Below, one piece after another: positions 46,029 through 55,209 of a stretch of 64,000 nt of DNA; position 1 is the stretch's first letter, and every line of letters starts with the position of its first letter. The DNA comes from Sedimentibacter acidaminivorans (GTDB lineage: Bacteria > Bacillota > Clostridia > Tissierellales > Sedimentibacteraceae). The stretch covers positions 422,924 to 486,923 of the forward strand of contig NZ_JAGGKS010000002.1 of NCBI RefSeq assembly GCF_017873955.1, given 5' to 3'. The notes beneath the pieces were generated by a model that saw nothing but the letters and a program-made list of their open reading frames with translations, searched no databases and had not been told where the DNA came from. The translations under genes were made by a program, and so were the position numbers.

Positions 46029-47045
46029 TTATTTTTTCTCATCAACAAATCTAAGTATTACTTCTGGATAATGACATGCAACAAATTGATTTTTTTCAAT
46101 TTCAGTAAGTTGCGGTTCCTCTTTGGTACATTTATCTTTTGCAATAGGGCACCTTGGGTGAAATCTGCATCCTGTGGGTATATTAGTTGGAGAAGGTGTT
46201 TCACCTTTTAGCACGATTTTCTGCCTTTTATTATCAACATCAACGTTAGCTAAAACACTTACTAAAGCTTGTGTATAAGGATGTCTACAATTGCCTGAAA
46301 TTATTTCAGATGGACCTATTTCAACAATTTTTCCTAAATACATAATTGCAATTCTATCTGAAATTAACCATGCTAGTGACAAGTCATGAGTAATGAACAA
46401 ATATGATGTACCTTTTTGTTCCTTCATCTCGTACATCAAATTAACTATATCCGCTCTTATTGATGCATCGAGCATAGAAACAGGCTCATCAGCAACAATA
46501 AAATTAGGAGATACAACAAATACAGTTGCAATAGCAACACGTTGACGTTGCCCACCACTTAGCTCATGTGGATAGCGATATAAATAATCTTCCCCTGGCT
46601 TAAGTCCTGCGAATTCTAAAGCTTGTATAGTTCTTTCTTTTATTTCTGACTCTGATAAATTTTTTTCTATCATTCTTAATGGTTCAGAAACAGCATCAAT
46701 AATCATATATTTTGGATTAAGTGATTGATATGGGTCTTGAAAAATCATCTGAGCTCTTTTTCTAAAAGAACTAAGCCACTTTCTATTTTTTAAATCATAT
46801 ATTTCGTCATCAAATTTTAGTAGCCCCTCATGATGAACTAAATTAAGGATTGCTCTACCCGTAGTTGTTTTACCTGAGCCAGATTCACCTACTAATGATA
46901 CTATTTCGCCCTTTTTTATTCCTAAATCAATTCCATCAACAGCTTTAACATATCTTTCTTTTTTAGAAAAAATATCTTTTATCAAACCTTGTCTTATTTT
47001 AAAATATACTTTTAAATTTTTTGCTTCAACTATATTATTACTCAT
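46029..47045 (-). CDS. oppF: Oligopeptide ABC transporter ATP-binding protein (OppF type), second operon
   Basis: Walker A GESGSGKTT, Q-loop IFQDPYQSLNP, signature LSGGQRQR, Walker B FIVADEPVSMLD, and the C-terminal region with GCRFHPRCPIAKDKC. At 338 residues it is a normal OppF. Its start overlaps the end of oppD by eight bases. Unlike the first operon, the signature motif here is canonical. Last gene of the transporter set. Confidence 0.93.
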   Translation of the reverse strand: MSNNIVEAKNLKVYFKIRQGLIKDIFSKKERYVKAVDGIDLGIKKGEIVSLVGESGSGKTTTGRAILNLVHHEGLLKFDDEIYDLKNRKWLSSFRKRAQMIFQDPYQSLNPKYMIIDAVSEPLRMIEKNLSESEIKERTIQALEFAGLKPGEDYLYRYPHELSGGQRQRVAIATVFVVSPNFIVADEPVSMLDASIRADIVNLMYEMKEQKGTSYLFITHDLSLAWLISDRIAIMYLGKIVEIGPSEIISGNCRHPYTQALVSVLANVDVDNKRQKIVLKGETPSPTNIPTGCRFHPRCPIAKDKCTKEEPQLTEIEKNQFVACHYPEVILRFVDEKK

Positions 47046-48024
47046 TAGTTACACCCCCATATAAATGACATGCTACATAATGACCATTTCCAAAGTCTAC
47101 AGATTTAGGAACTTCAGTTTTACATATCTGCTTTGCTTCACTACATCTTAAATGAAATCGGCATCCCGAAGGAGGATCTAATAAGTTTGGAGGTGTTCCT
47201 GGTATTGATTCTATACGTTTTTTCTCTCCATATATATTTGGAAATGCACCAATTAACTTCTGTGTATATGGATGTTTACTATTTTTAATTACATCTCTGA
47301 CCGTGCCTAATTCAACTATGTTTCCTGCGTACATAACTGCAATTCTATCACAGGTTTCTGATATTATAGATAAATCATGAGTTATAATTATCATACTCAT
47401 GCTAATTTTTTTTCTTAGTTCATTTATTAAATCAATTATTTGTGCTTGTATCATAACATCCAATGCTGTTGTAGGTTCATCAGCAATTAATATTCTTGGA
47501 TTACAGGCAAGTGCCATTGCAATCATTACACGTTGTCTCATCCCTCCAGAAAATTCATGGGGATAATCATCTATACGACTAGAGTCTAATCCAACTAACT
47601 TAAATAATTCTATTATTCTTTTTTTTATCTCATCATCTTTAGCCTTTGGGTAATGTAAAGAAATAGCCTCAGCTATTTGAAAGCTGATTTTTTTAACTGG
47701 ATTTAGAGCATTCATTGCCCCTTGGAACACCATTGCTATGTCATTCCATCTATAAAGTTGCCACTCTGCTTCTGAATTATTAGCTAATTCTTTATTATCG
47801 TATTTTATTGAGCCATTATCTATGTACCCATTGTCTGGAAGCATGCCCATAGTAGACAATGCTGTAGTTGTTTTTCCACAACCAGATTCTCCTACCAGAC
47901 CTAAAGACTCTCCTTCATATAAATCAAAATCAACGTTTTCTACTGCTCTAACAGTTCCTGTACTAATTTTAAAAAATACATTTAAATCTCTAACCTCTAA
48001 CGCCTTTTTTTTATTCTCGCTCAT
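47038..48024 (-). CDS. oppD: Oligopeptide ABC transporter ATP-binding protein (OppD type), second operon
   Basis: Walker A GESGCGKTT, FQGAMNALNPV at the Q-loop, signature FSGGMRQR, Walker B ILIADEPTTALD and the C-terminal GCRFHLRCSEAKQIC. It pairs with OppF as the motor. GTAGGTGAAA precedes the ATG, eight bases after oppC. The FQGAMN Q-loop is typical of one OppD subgroup and differs from the first operon copy, so the operons are not recent duplicates. Confidence 0.92.
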   Translation of the reverse strand: MSENKKKALEVRDLNVFFKISTGTVRAVENVDFDLYEGESLGLVGESGCGKTTTALSTMGMLPDNGYIDNGSIKYDNKELANNSEAEWQLYRWNDIAMVFQGAMNALNPVKKISFQIAEAISLHYPKAKDDEIKKRIIELFKLVGLDSSRIDDYPHEFSGGMRQRVMIAMALACNPRILIADEPTTALDVMIQAQIIDLINELRKKISMSMIIITHDLSIISETCDRIAVMYAGNIVELGTVRDVIKNSKHPYTQKLIGAFPNIYGEKKRIESIPGTPPNLLDPPSGCRFHLRCSEAKQICKTEVPKSVDFGNGHYVACHLYGGVTNE

Positions 48025-48032
48025 ATTTTCAC

Positions 48033-48926
48033 CTACCTGCCCCTTAATTTTGGATTAAGTATTTCATCAAATGAATAACCTATAAATGTGAAACTTAATA
48101 CCATTAGTACTATTGCTGCCCCTGCAGGTACAAAATACCACCATGCTCCAACACTTACAGCACCATTTACAAATGCTCCGTTTAGAACTTGACCCCAACT
48201 AACTGACAATGGATCTCCTAATCCTAAGAAGCTAAGTGATGTTTCTGATAATATAGCCGAAGAAGTAGCTAGTATTGTTTGTGCGAAAATAACAGGAAAT
48301 ACATTTGGTAATATATGTTTATATACTATATAAAACTTGCTTGCACCTATAGATCTAGCTCGCTCAATGTACGGTCTTTCTCTTAAGGAAAGTGCTTGTG
48401 CCCTTACTAATCTAGCTGTTCCCGTCCATCCAGTAAGTCCTATAACTAAAATAATATTACGTATATTAGTCCCTAATACAGCAGATACAACCATTATAAG
48501 TGCAAGTTTTGGCAATACCATCATTCCATCAGTAATTCTCATAAGCACATTGTCTAATCCTCCACCTACAAATCCAGCTGATAATCCAATAGTTGAACCT
48601 ATAAATATAGATATAAGTGCTCCTGAAAAACCTACTATTAATGAAGTCTTTGTCCCATAAATAATTGCTCCAAATATATCTCTTCCTAAATGATCTGTTC
48701 CAAATATAAATCCCTCTGTAGGTGGCGCAAGCAAAGCACCTTTAGACACCTCAACTGGAGAATAATGGTAAAAATTTGGCCCTACATATGCTACTACTAC
48801 AAAAAACATTAACATAATAAAACCTAATGTTCCTATTTTATTGTTAAAAAACGTCTTAATAAACTGTTTAAAGTTTCGTTTTCTAACTTCATATTTTTCT
48901 CTTCTAATTTTATTTAAATTACTCAT
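48033..48926 (-). CDS. oppC: Oligopeptide ABC transporter permease (OppC type), second operon
   Basis: A 297-residue permease with an N-terminal helix (about residues 30-52), the GTDHLGRDIFGAIIYG motif, five more helices and the EAA loop (RPYIERARSIGAS). It forms the membrane channel with OppB. AGGAGTTAT-type site upstream of the ATG, 12 bases after oppB. Confidence 0.92.
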   Translation of the reverse strand: MSNLNKIRREKYEVRKRNFKQFIKTFFNNKIGTLGFIMLMFFVVVAYVGPNFYHYSPVEVSKGALLAPPTEGFIFGTDHLGRDIFGAIIYGTKTSLIVGFSGALISIFIGSTIGLSAGFVGGGLDNVLMRITDGMMVLPKLALIMVVSAVLGTNIRNIILVIGLTGWTGTARLVRAQALSLRERPYIERARSIGASKFYIVYKHILPNVFPVIFAQTILATSSAILSETSLSFLGLGDPLSVSWGQVLNGAFVNGAVSVGAWWYFVPAGAAIVLMVLSFTFIGYSFDEILNPKLRGR

Positions 48927-48938
48927 TTTATAACTCCT

Positions 48939-49907
48939 TTACTCATATTTTATCCTTGGATCTATATACATATAAACTATATCTGCTAAAAAGTTTGCTG
49001 TGACTACGGCAAAACTAGTTATTATAAAAGATCCTTGAAGTAAGGGATAATCTCTAGCAACTAATGCTTTAAGCATTAACGTCCCTATTCCAGGCCATGT
49101 AAATACTGTCTCTGTTTGTATGGCACCTGAAACTATAAAACCTATCGAAGTAGCTATAACCGTTACCATCGGTAACATTGCATTTGGTAGAGCATGTTTT
49201 CTAATTATATACCTTCTATCAAAACCTTTAGCTCTTGCAGTATTTATATAATCTTCTGTAAACACATCAAGCAATGAACTTCTCATTATCATTACATAGC
49301 TTCCAAATATAGCTAATCCTAATGTAAATACTGGCAATATTAAATGTTTAGCTACATCTTTTATATAAACAAGTTTAGTTACATTTCTAAGGCCTGGCGT
49401 CATCATTCCAAATAACGGTACTAAATCAAGTTTAACTCCAAATATAACTATAAGGACCATACCAAACCAAAAAGCAGGTATTGCATATATAAACAGAGAA
49501 AAACCTAATAATCCTACATCTATTTTCTTTCCCCTATTTGCTGCTGCCATCATTCCAAATATTATTCCAAACCCTATTGCTAATGTTTGAGCACAAAGAG
49601 CTAATATAATCGTATTTGGTAATCTATCTCCTATTACTTTCATAACGGGCTTTCTAAAGGAAAAGGAATCTCCAAAATCACCCCTAAACATATTTTTCAA
49701 ATAAACAAAATATTGTTGATATATAGGTAAATTCAAACCATAGTCTTCTTTTACTTTTTCTGCAACACTAGGATCTATTCCACTTTTTACAAACATAGCT
49801 GTTGGATCTCCTGGCATTACTCGAAATAAAATAAAAGTTAAAGTTAAAACTATCATTATAGTTATTAAGCTTTGAACTACCTTTTTCATGAAATATTTAT
49901 AATTCAC
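48939..49907 (-). CDS. oppB: Oligopeptide ABC transporter permease (OppB type), second operon
   Basis: A 322-residue permease starting MNYKYFMKKVVQSLITIMIV, with VMPGDPTAMF, six predicted helices, an EAA loop (EDYINTARAKGFD) and the ending YIDPRIKYE. AGGAGGTAA precedes the start. A stem-loop separates it from oppA, mirroring the first operon. Confidence 0.92.
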   Translation of the reverse strand: MNYKYFMKKVVQSLITIMIVLTLTFILFRVMPGDPTAMFVKSGIDPSVAEKVKEDYGLNLPIYQQYFVYLKNMFRGDFGDSFSFRKPVMKVIGDRLPNTIILALCAQTLAIGFGIIFGMMAAANRGKKIDVGLLGFSLFIYAIPAFWFGMVLIVIFGVKLDLVPLFGMMTPGLRNVTKLVYIKDVAKHLILPVFTLGLAIFGSYVMIMRSSLLDVFTEDYINTARAKGFDRRYIIRKHALPNAMLPMVTVIATSIGFIVSGAIQTETVFTWPGIGTLMLKALVARDYPLLQGSFIITSFAVVTANFLADIVYMYIDPRIKYE

Positions 49908-49950
49908 TAAATTACCTCCTAAATTTACACATTAAGTATTATATTACAAA

Positions 49951-49982
49951 GAGCTACTCCTAGCATAAGCTAGGCTTAGCCC
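49951..49982 (-). terminator. Intercistronic hairpin between oppA and oppB
   Basis: GAGCTACTCCTAGC pairs with GCTAGGCTTAGCCC around ATAA, with two internal mismatches; it is relatively GC-rich for the region. A short T-rich stretch follows on the minus strand, so it may be a leaky terminator that favours oppA expression. Confidence 0.6.
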
Positions 49983-50021
49983 CTTATATTAAAATTTTTA
50001 TCTTAATATAAATATAATATA

Positions 50022-51740
50022 TTATTTAGGTGTTATATTCTTGTAACAATCACTATTAAATATAGTTCCATCTCCACCAAATTGGATAATTCCTTCCCAT
50101 TTATCCGAGTTGTAAGCATCGTAGTATCCTTGATAGTATAATGGTATATAACAAGCTTCATCATATATCATTTTTTGTGCCGCATACACAGTCTCTAAAC
50201 GTTCTTCATCAACAACTTGTTGTACTTGCTTTTCAACCAATGCATCATATTCTGGATTAGAGTACATAACTTCTTGACGGTTGCCTATCTGCTCTGTAGT
50301 TAGTACTGTCAATATGTAGTTTGGATCATACCCTGGAGTCCATCCCCAAATATACATATCATAATCACACCATGTTTCAGAGTCAAGCTTCATAGTAGCT
50401 CCTAACATAGATCCTTCCATAGGCTCAATATTAAGGCCTATACCTACTGCCTCAAGATTATTTACTATGTAAGGAGTAGAATCTCTATAATGCCATGCAT
50501 ATCCATCTGTTAACAATGCAAACCTAAACAATAATTTTTCTCCGGCATCATTAGTTCTAACTTGAACTTCTCTTCCTGATATTTCTACAGTTTCAAAGTT
50601 TGTAAATCCAGCTTCCTCTAACAATTTTATAGCTTTTTCTGGGTTGTAGTCATGTTGTATATCTAGGTGCCACTTTCCTGCTGAAGTAGGTACTAAAGTA
50701 CTTCCTGCATATCCAGCACCTTTAAGTACATCATCTACTAATTTTTGTTTATCTAAAGCGAAGTCAATTGCTTGGCGAACGTTTTTCTCTCTCCTAAGTA
50801 TTATATTTCCTGGATTTTCTAGTTGTCCCTCAATTGGAGTCTTTTCAGGGTCCCATATGTTTATACCGATTTGTGTAAGTTTTGGTTGCAAATTCTTAAC
50901 AACTGTTATACCTTCTGTTCCTTCTAATTCAGTAACCTGTGTTCCACTTGGAGAAAACATATCTATATTTCCTGCCTTAAATGCTTGGAACATAGTATCT
51001 TTATTTTCAAACATTATATATAATAAACCGTCGACTTTTGGCATTTTGCCATAATATCCATCATATCTTTCATACTCAAGTTCAGTATTTTGAGGATTGA
51101 ATTCCCCTACTATCTTCCAAGGTGACGTACCTATTGGAACTTCATTTTGATAATCTAATAACGCTTGTGTTTCCATAGGTCCCCAAATATGTTCTGGAAC
51201 TATGTATATTACCCCTAATGTTTCTATTAAGAAGTTTGCTACTGGTATACTAGTAGTTAGTTTAACTTCGTAGTCACCTGTTTGCTCAACTTTCTCAATG
51301 TATTTAACCTCTGCTTTACGAGTGAAAGCTGCTGCTTCATTTGCTTTGCTATCAACTATAGTTTTATATGTAAAAACTACGTCTTCTGCATCAAACTTTT
51401 CACCATCCTGCCAAGTTACATCTTCACGAAGTTTAAGTGTCCATACAAGTCCATCATCTGATACATTCCAACTATCAGCTAGTAATCCTTCAAATTCTAA
51501 AGTTTCAGCATCGTGATTTACCAATGTCTCATACATTCTTAACCCATCATGATCTTGTTGCATTCTCTGAGAAAACGGGTTAACGTTTGTTGGAAAACTA
51601 GTAATACCAAGGTTGAGAATATGTTTAACATCTGGTTCTGACGTCGATTCTCCTCCCGTATTATTGTCCGTAGGTGCTCCACATGCAGCAAGTCCAATAA
51701 CCAAAGTGACTACTAATAAAATTGATAATAGTTTTTTCAT
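50022..51740 (-). CDS. oppA: Oligopeptide ABC transporter substrate-binding lipoprotein, second operon
   Basis: A 572-residue family-5 binding protein. The lipoprotein signal is MKKLLSILLVVTLVIGLAAC with lipobox LAAC. Family features include VPIGTSPWKIV and ACYIPLYYQGYY near the end. ATG 51740 is chosen because GGAGGAG lies seven bases upstream; the frame to 51758 would add charged residues before the signal. It captures the ligand outside the cell and hands it to OppB/OppC. It differs clearly from the first operon protein, so the ligands probably differ. Confidence 0.92.
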   Translation of the reverse strand: MKKLLSILLVVTLVIGLAACGAPTDNNTGGESTSEPDVKHILNLGITSFPTNVNPFSQRMQQDHDGLRMYETLVNHDAETLEFEGLLADSWNVSDDGLVWTLKLREDVTWQDGEKFDAEDVVFTYKTIVDSKANEAAAFTRKAEVKYIEKVEQTGDYEVKLTTSIPVANFLIETLGVIYIVPEHIWGPMETQALLDYQNEVPIGTSPWKIVGEFNPQNTELEYERYDGYYGKMPKVDGLLYIMFENKDTMFQAFKAGNIDMFSPSGTQVTELEGTEGITVVKNLQPKLTQIGINIWDPEKTPIEGQLENPGNIILRREKNVRQAIDFALDKQKLVDDVLKGAGYAGSTLVPTSAGKWHLDIQHDYNPEKAIKLLEEAGFTNFETVEISGREVQVRTNDAGEKLLFRFALLTDGYAWHYRDSTPYIVNNLEAVGIGLNIEPMEGSMLGATMKLDSETWCDYDMYIWGWTPGYDPNYILTVLTTEQIGNRQEVMYSNPEYDALVEKQVQQVVDEERLETVYAAQKMIYDEACYIPLYYQGYYDAYNSDKWEGIIQFGGDGTIFNSDCYKNITPK

Positions 51741-51934
51741 CTTTTTTCTCCTCCACAAATTTTATTTTAATACTTTATTAAAAAATGATATCTTTTCAAA
51801 ACAAATACAATACATTGTTAAATAATATAAGAATAACTTCATTTTCGTGCTTTAATCTTTCATGTTAAATATGCTAATCTAATGTTAAATATATATATGC
51901 AGGTTTTGTCTCCTTTATTATATTTTTTTAATAG

Positions 51935-52873
51935 TTAGTAATGCATTTTTATAATATTAGTCCATGCTTTCTTTTTTTCTTCGTTTATGCATTCTAATCT
52001 AATAAACTCATATGAGTCATGTAACATAAATATAGCTTCATTTAGAAATGTTTCACTTTTAGTTGTAATTAATTTAACATTATGATTGTTATCATAACCA
52101 AACAAAACTATTTTTCTAACATTAGAACACTCTATTAATACTCTTTCTTTGTCTATAATGATTTCATAAATATAAGGTCCATTAGATGCGTAAAAGTTTT
52201 TCTCTTTAATAGCTTGTATAATATTTTTTCTATTTAAAATATTATCTGCTAATACAATAAAACCTCTAAAAAAATTAATATTATTATTTTCGTCATAATA
52301 GTTGTGTGAATCATCTACAGATGTTAAAAAGATATCTTTATTATTAATTAATAGCTCATTACTATAATCTGATGCATCACTATTAGCTTTAGTATTATAA
52401 ACTTCAATTCCATGGTAATTTACTAAATTAATTAGCATGTACAATGGAATTAATTTATTTTTCGGATGAGCTATTATTATTAAGTTACCCCTACTTTTTA
52501 ATTCATTTATTAATTCTTGCACTTGACTGAGTGAATCAAAAAATAAACTTTTGTATAGATTATCATTGTGTTTTATCGGATTAGTTGCTTTTACTAGGTT
52601 ATCTTCTAGAGTAAGAATATGAAAGTGTATATCTTGATTTAATTTTTCATCTTTTAAATAACAATTGTATTCACATCCATTTAAAACGATAAAGTTTTCA
52701 TAGTCTATTTCTTGACTGTAATATATTCTATGATCTGTAATTGCTAAAAAACTGTATTCATTCTTTTTATACAATTTTATAATTTCATCAACTGAGAATT
52801 CTCCATCAGTTCGAGTAGTATGAGTATGAATATTTCCTTTTATTTGTTTTCTAAAACTAATGATTTTCTTCAT
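51935..52873 (-). CDS. PHP-domain metal-dependent phosphoesterase
   Basis: A 312-residue protein with the metal-binding order of the PHP domain: GNIHTHTTRTDGEFS, LAITDHRIYY, IIAHPKN and TSVDDSHNYYD. Such proteins hydrolyse phosphate esters or nucleotides. The last ~80 residues are a beta-rich extension. It precedes the second opp operon in the same direction with a 190-base gap, so co-regulation is possible. Function of this subgroup is not known to me. Confidence 0.85.
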   Translation of the reverse strand: MKKIISFRKQIKGNIHTHTTRTDGEFSVDEIIKLYKKNEYSFLAITDHRIYYSQEIDYENFIVLNGCEYNCYLKDEKLNQDIHFHILTLEDNLVKATNPIKHNDNLYKSLFFDSLSQVQELINELKSRGNLIIIAHPKNKLIPLYMLINLVNYHGIEVYNTKANSDASDYSNELLINNKDIFLTSVDDSHNYYDENNNINFFRGFIVLADNILNRKNIIQAIKEKNFYASNGPYIYEIIIDKERVLIECSNVRKIVLFGYDNNHNVKLITTKSETFLNEAIFMLHDSYEFIRLECINEEKKKAWTNIIKMHY

Positions 52874-53054
52874 TTCAATCTTTGACCCCTTTTCAATATT
52901 ATGTAGGTTTTTACACCCATTAAATTGGGCAGTTAAATCTTTCTAGCATATAAACTGAAATGAGTTTCGCCTCAATATGCAATTCTCTAAATAGTATGCT
53001 AATAAATTATTTATTATTACATAATCATTCTCCCTAAAACACCTTCAGTATTCA

Positions 53055-53113
53055 TAAAATAAAAAACAAAGGCGCGTAGAGTCCAAGCTCTACAGCGCCT
53101 TTGCTGTTATTAT
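53055..53113 (-). ncRNA. Predicted short RNA (about 55-60 nt) ending in a terminator
   Basis: A consensus promoter points at this stretch. The transcript would begin near 53112 and consist almost wholly of a stem-loop: CAAAGGCGC-GTAGAG pairs with CTCTAC-GCGCCTTTG (one bulged A), followed on the minus strand by TTTTTTATTTT. No coding capacity. It may be a small RNA or an attenuated leader of the PHP gene about 180 bases further on. Confidence 0.55.
53067..53103 (-). terminator. Strong 15-bp terminator stem
   Basis: Stem 53067-53081 with 53088-53103, loop TCCAAG on the plus strand, T run on the minus-strand side only. It is the most GC-rich hairpin in the window. Confidence 0.85.
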
Positions 53114-53118
53114 CACGT

Positions 53119-53147
53119 ATTGTATGCTTATATTGTAAATTTGTCAA
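53119..53147 (-). promoter_or_regulatory. Consensus sigma-A promoter for the short RNA
   Basis: Minus strand -35 TTGACA (53147-53142), 17-base spacer, -10 TACAAT (53124-53119). One of the best vegetative promoter matches in the window. Confidence 0.8.
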
Positions 53148-53215
53148 GTCCTTTTCATATTTTTTTATTTTTTATATTTTTTTATTCAATATTTTCTATT
53201 GTAACTTGACAACTT

Positions 53216-53274
53216 AATGCAACTCTTTCAAACTAAAGTAGTTGCATTTAATCTTACAAAACCGTAGTTGCATT
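53216..53274. repeat. Three copies of a 9-base box AGTTGCATT
   Basis: AATGCAACT (53216-53224, inverted), AGTTGCATT (53240-53248) and AGTTGCATT (53266-53274). The first two form an inverted repeat and the last two a direct repeat 26 bases apart. They lie between the short-RNA promoter and the CAP gene, as expected of operator sites. Confidence 0.55.
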
Positions 53275-53447
53275 TCACCTTAATATTAATTTATTTGTTA
53301 AAATTAATTTATTTTATTTTTAAAAACAAAATTAAATGCTGATTATATTCTTTTTAAATTGATATAATATATATGAGACAAAATATATTTTGTTTTAATT
53401 TAAAGTATATAATTATATATTGAATATTAACAAAGAGGAGAATATGT

Positions 53448-53939
53448 ATGAAAAATAAAGTAATGACATTTTCATTAATTACAATTTTAGCTTTATCATC
53501 TGTATCTGCATTTGCTTCAAATGATCTTGATGTTGCTTTGCAATCTAATTTATCATATGAACAAAAAGTAGTTCAACTTGTAAATGTTGAAAGAGAAAAA
53601 AATGGATTACCTGCTCTTTATTTAGTAAATTCAATTTCTAATGTAGCAAGAGCAAAGTCGCAGGATATGGCTGATAACAATTATTTTAGCCACCAATCAC
53701 CCACTTATGGAAGTGCTGGTGACATGTTGTTGAGATATGGAATCACATGGTCTGCGTGGGGTGAAAATATTGCATCAGGTCAATCAACTCCAGAAAAGGT
53801 TGTATCTGCATGGATGAATTCGCCTTCACACAGAGAAAATATACTATCGCGTAATTTTGTTTTTATAGGTGTAGGATATGCCACAAATTCTACAGGGAAA
53901 GCATATTGGACTCAAATGTTTACTCGTGATGAAAAATAA
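53448..53939 (+). CDS. Secreted CAP (SCP/PR1-like) domain protein
   Basis: A 163-residue protein. The first ~23 residues are a Sec signal peptide (MKNKVMTFSLITILALSSVS, cleavage after AFA). The remainder is one CAP domain: VNVEREKNGLPAL, FSHQSPTYGS, GENIASGQ, AWMNSPSHRENIL and YWTQMFTRD. It is similar to the C-terminal domain of YkwD-type proteins of spore formers; function is not established. GAGGAG precedes the ATG and TATAAT lies about 70 bases upstream. It is the only plus-strand gene in this part and ends at a bidirectional terminator. Confidence 0.9.
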   Translation: MKNKVMTFSLITILALSSVSAFASNDLDVALQSNLSYEQKVVQLVNVEREKNGLPALYLVNSISNVARAKSQDMADNNYFSHQSPTYGSAGDMLLRYGITWSAWGENIASGQSTPEKVVSAWMNSPSHRENILSRNFVFIGVGYATNSTGKAYWTQMFTRDEK

Positions 53940-53970
53940 TAATCATTAAATATAATATTTATATACCGAA

Positions 53971-54006
53971 AAAAAACTGCACTCTCAAATTGAGGTGCAG
54001 TTTTTT
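53971..54006. terminator. Bidirectional terminator
   Basis: AAAAAACTGCAC (53971-53982) and GTGCAGTTTTTT (53995-54006) with extra pairing inside. It serves the CAP gene (plus) and the glycerate kinase gene (minus), which converge here. Confidence 0.9.
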
Positions 54007-54018
54007 AGGATAGTTATA

Positions 54019-55155
54019 CTATTTATTTATACTTTTAATTAGTCTTAGTATATTTTCCATGGTTGCATCCATGTTTTCTTTGCTTTTTAATCGACTTAGC
54101 TGAAAATCTAGTGGAAGCCTGTTAATTGTGAATATAGATGTAACTCCCATATCATATGCTTCTTCCATATCTTCGTCAGCACCACCAACTATAACAGTTA
54201 CAGGAACATTCTTCTTCTTAGCCCTCTTTGAAACTCCTATTACAACTTTTCCGCTTAGGCTTTGTGTATCAATTTTTCCTTCACCTGTAAAAACCATATC
54301 CGCATCTTCAATTGTTTTATCAAAATTTACAGTATCCAAAACTGTTTCAATTCCCATTTGTAACTTAGAGTTGAAAAAAGCAATCATGCCTGCACCCATA
54401 GCTCCAGCAGCTCCACCACCTGGTACATCTTTCAAGTCAACTCCAAGGTCTTTTTTTATTACTTCACAAAGATTTACAAGCCCCTTGTCAAGTTCTTCTA
54501 CCATATAAGAATCAGCACCTTTTTGTGGACCAAAAACATAAGCAGCACCCTTTGGTCCATGCATGGGATTATCAATATCGCACATTGTAACTATTTCAAT
54601 ATTTTCTATTTTCTTGGCACGCTTTGATAAATCAATACTAACAACATCCTTTAAAGTACCTCCTAAAGGTATGAAACTTTTTCCATATTTGTCGTAAAAT
54701 TTAACACCTACTGCAGTTGCAGCTCCAGCTCCTCCATCATTTGTACTCGAACCTCCTAGACCAACTATTATTTTTTTACAGCCACTTTCTGCTGCAGCTA
54801 AAATAAGTTGACCAACTCCATAAGTAGTAGTTTTTTGGGGATTTTTTCTGTCTTCAACAAGCGGAAGACCTGCACAGCTTGCCATTTCTATTACAGCAGT
54901 TTCGCCATTAGATATTATTCCGTAAAATGACTGCATATCTTCGAAATAGGGATTTTTTACAGTTTTATATATTTTTTCTCCACCAAGAGCCGACAAAAAA
55001 CAATTTACACTACCTTCACCACCATCAGCAACAGGAATAGAAACGACTTGACATGATGGAAAAAACTTTTTAATGTTTATCTCCATTATATTGCAAATCA
55101 TTTCTGAACTTAATGTTCCTTTAAACGAATCTGGAATTAACACTACTTTATTCAT
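54019..55155 (-). CDS. glxK: Glycerate kinase
   Basis: A 378-residue class II glycerate kinase (GarK/GlxK family): KVVLIPDSFKGTLSS at the front, PVADGGEGSVNCFL, GLGGSSTNDGGAGAATAVG, GGGAAGAMGAG and FTGEGKIDTQSLSGK. It phosphorylates D-glycerate with ATP, feeding glycolysis. ATG 55155 (AAGGG ten bases upstream) is preferred to GTG 55164. It stands as a single gene; no tartronate or glyoxylate genes are beside it. Confidence 0.92.
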   Translation of the reverse strand: MNKVVLIPDSFKGTLSSEMICNIMEINIKKFFPSCQVVSIPVADGGEGSVNCFLSALGGEKIYKTVKNPYFEDMQSFYGIISNGETAVIEMASCAGLPLVEDRKNPQKTTTYGVGQLILAAAESGCKKIIVGLGGSSTNDGGAGAATAVGVKFYDKYGKSFIPLGGTLKDVVSIDLSKRAKKIENIEIVTMCDIDNPMHGPKGAAYVFGPQKGADSYMVEELDKGLVNLCEVIKKDLGVDLKDVPGGGAAGAMGAGMIAFFNSKLQMGIETVLDTVNFDKTIEDADMVFTGEGKIDTQSLSGKVVIGVSKRAKKKNVPVTVIVGGADEDMEEAYDMGVTSIFTINRLPLDFQLSRLKSKENMDATMENILRLIKSINK

Positions 55156-55209
55156 ACAATACACACCCTTAATTATTCTATAACCATTACAAATACACCA
55201 TCAGACATT

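Larger units (their letters stand above)
52874..53447. other. Intergenic control region
   Basis: A 574-base region between the divergent PHP and CAP genes. It contains a minus-strand promoter with a terminator directly behind it (a short RNA unit), three copies of a 9-base box, and the promoter region of the CAP gene. The part between about 52900 and 53040 shows no feature. Confidence 0.6.
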
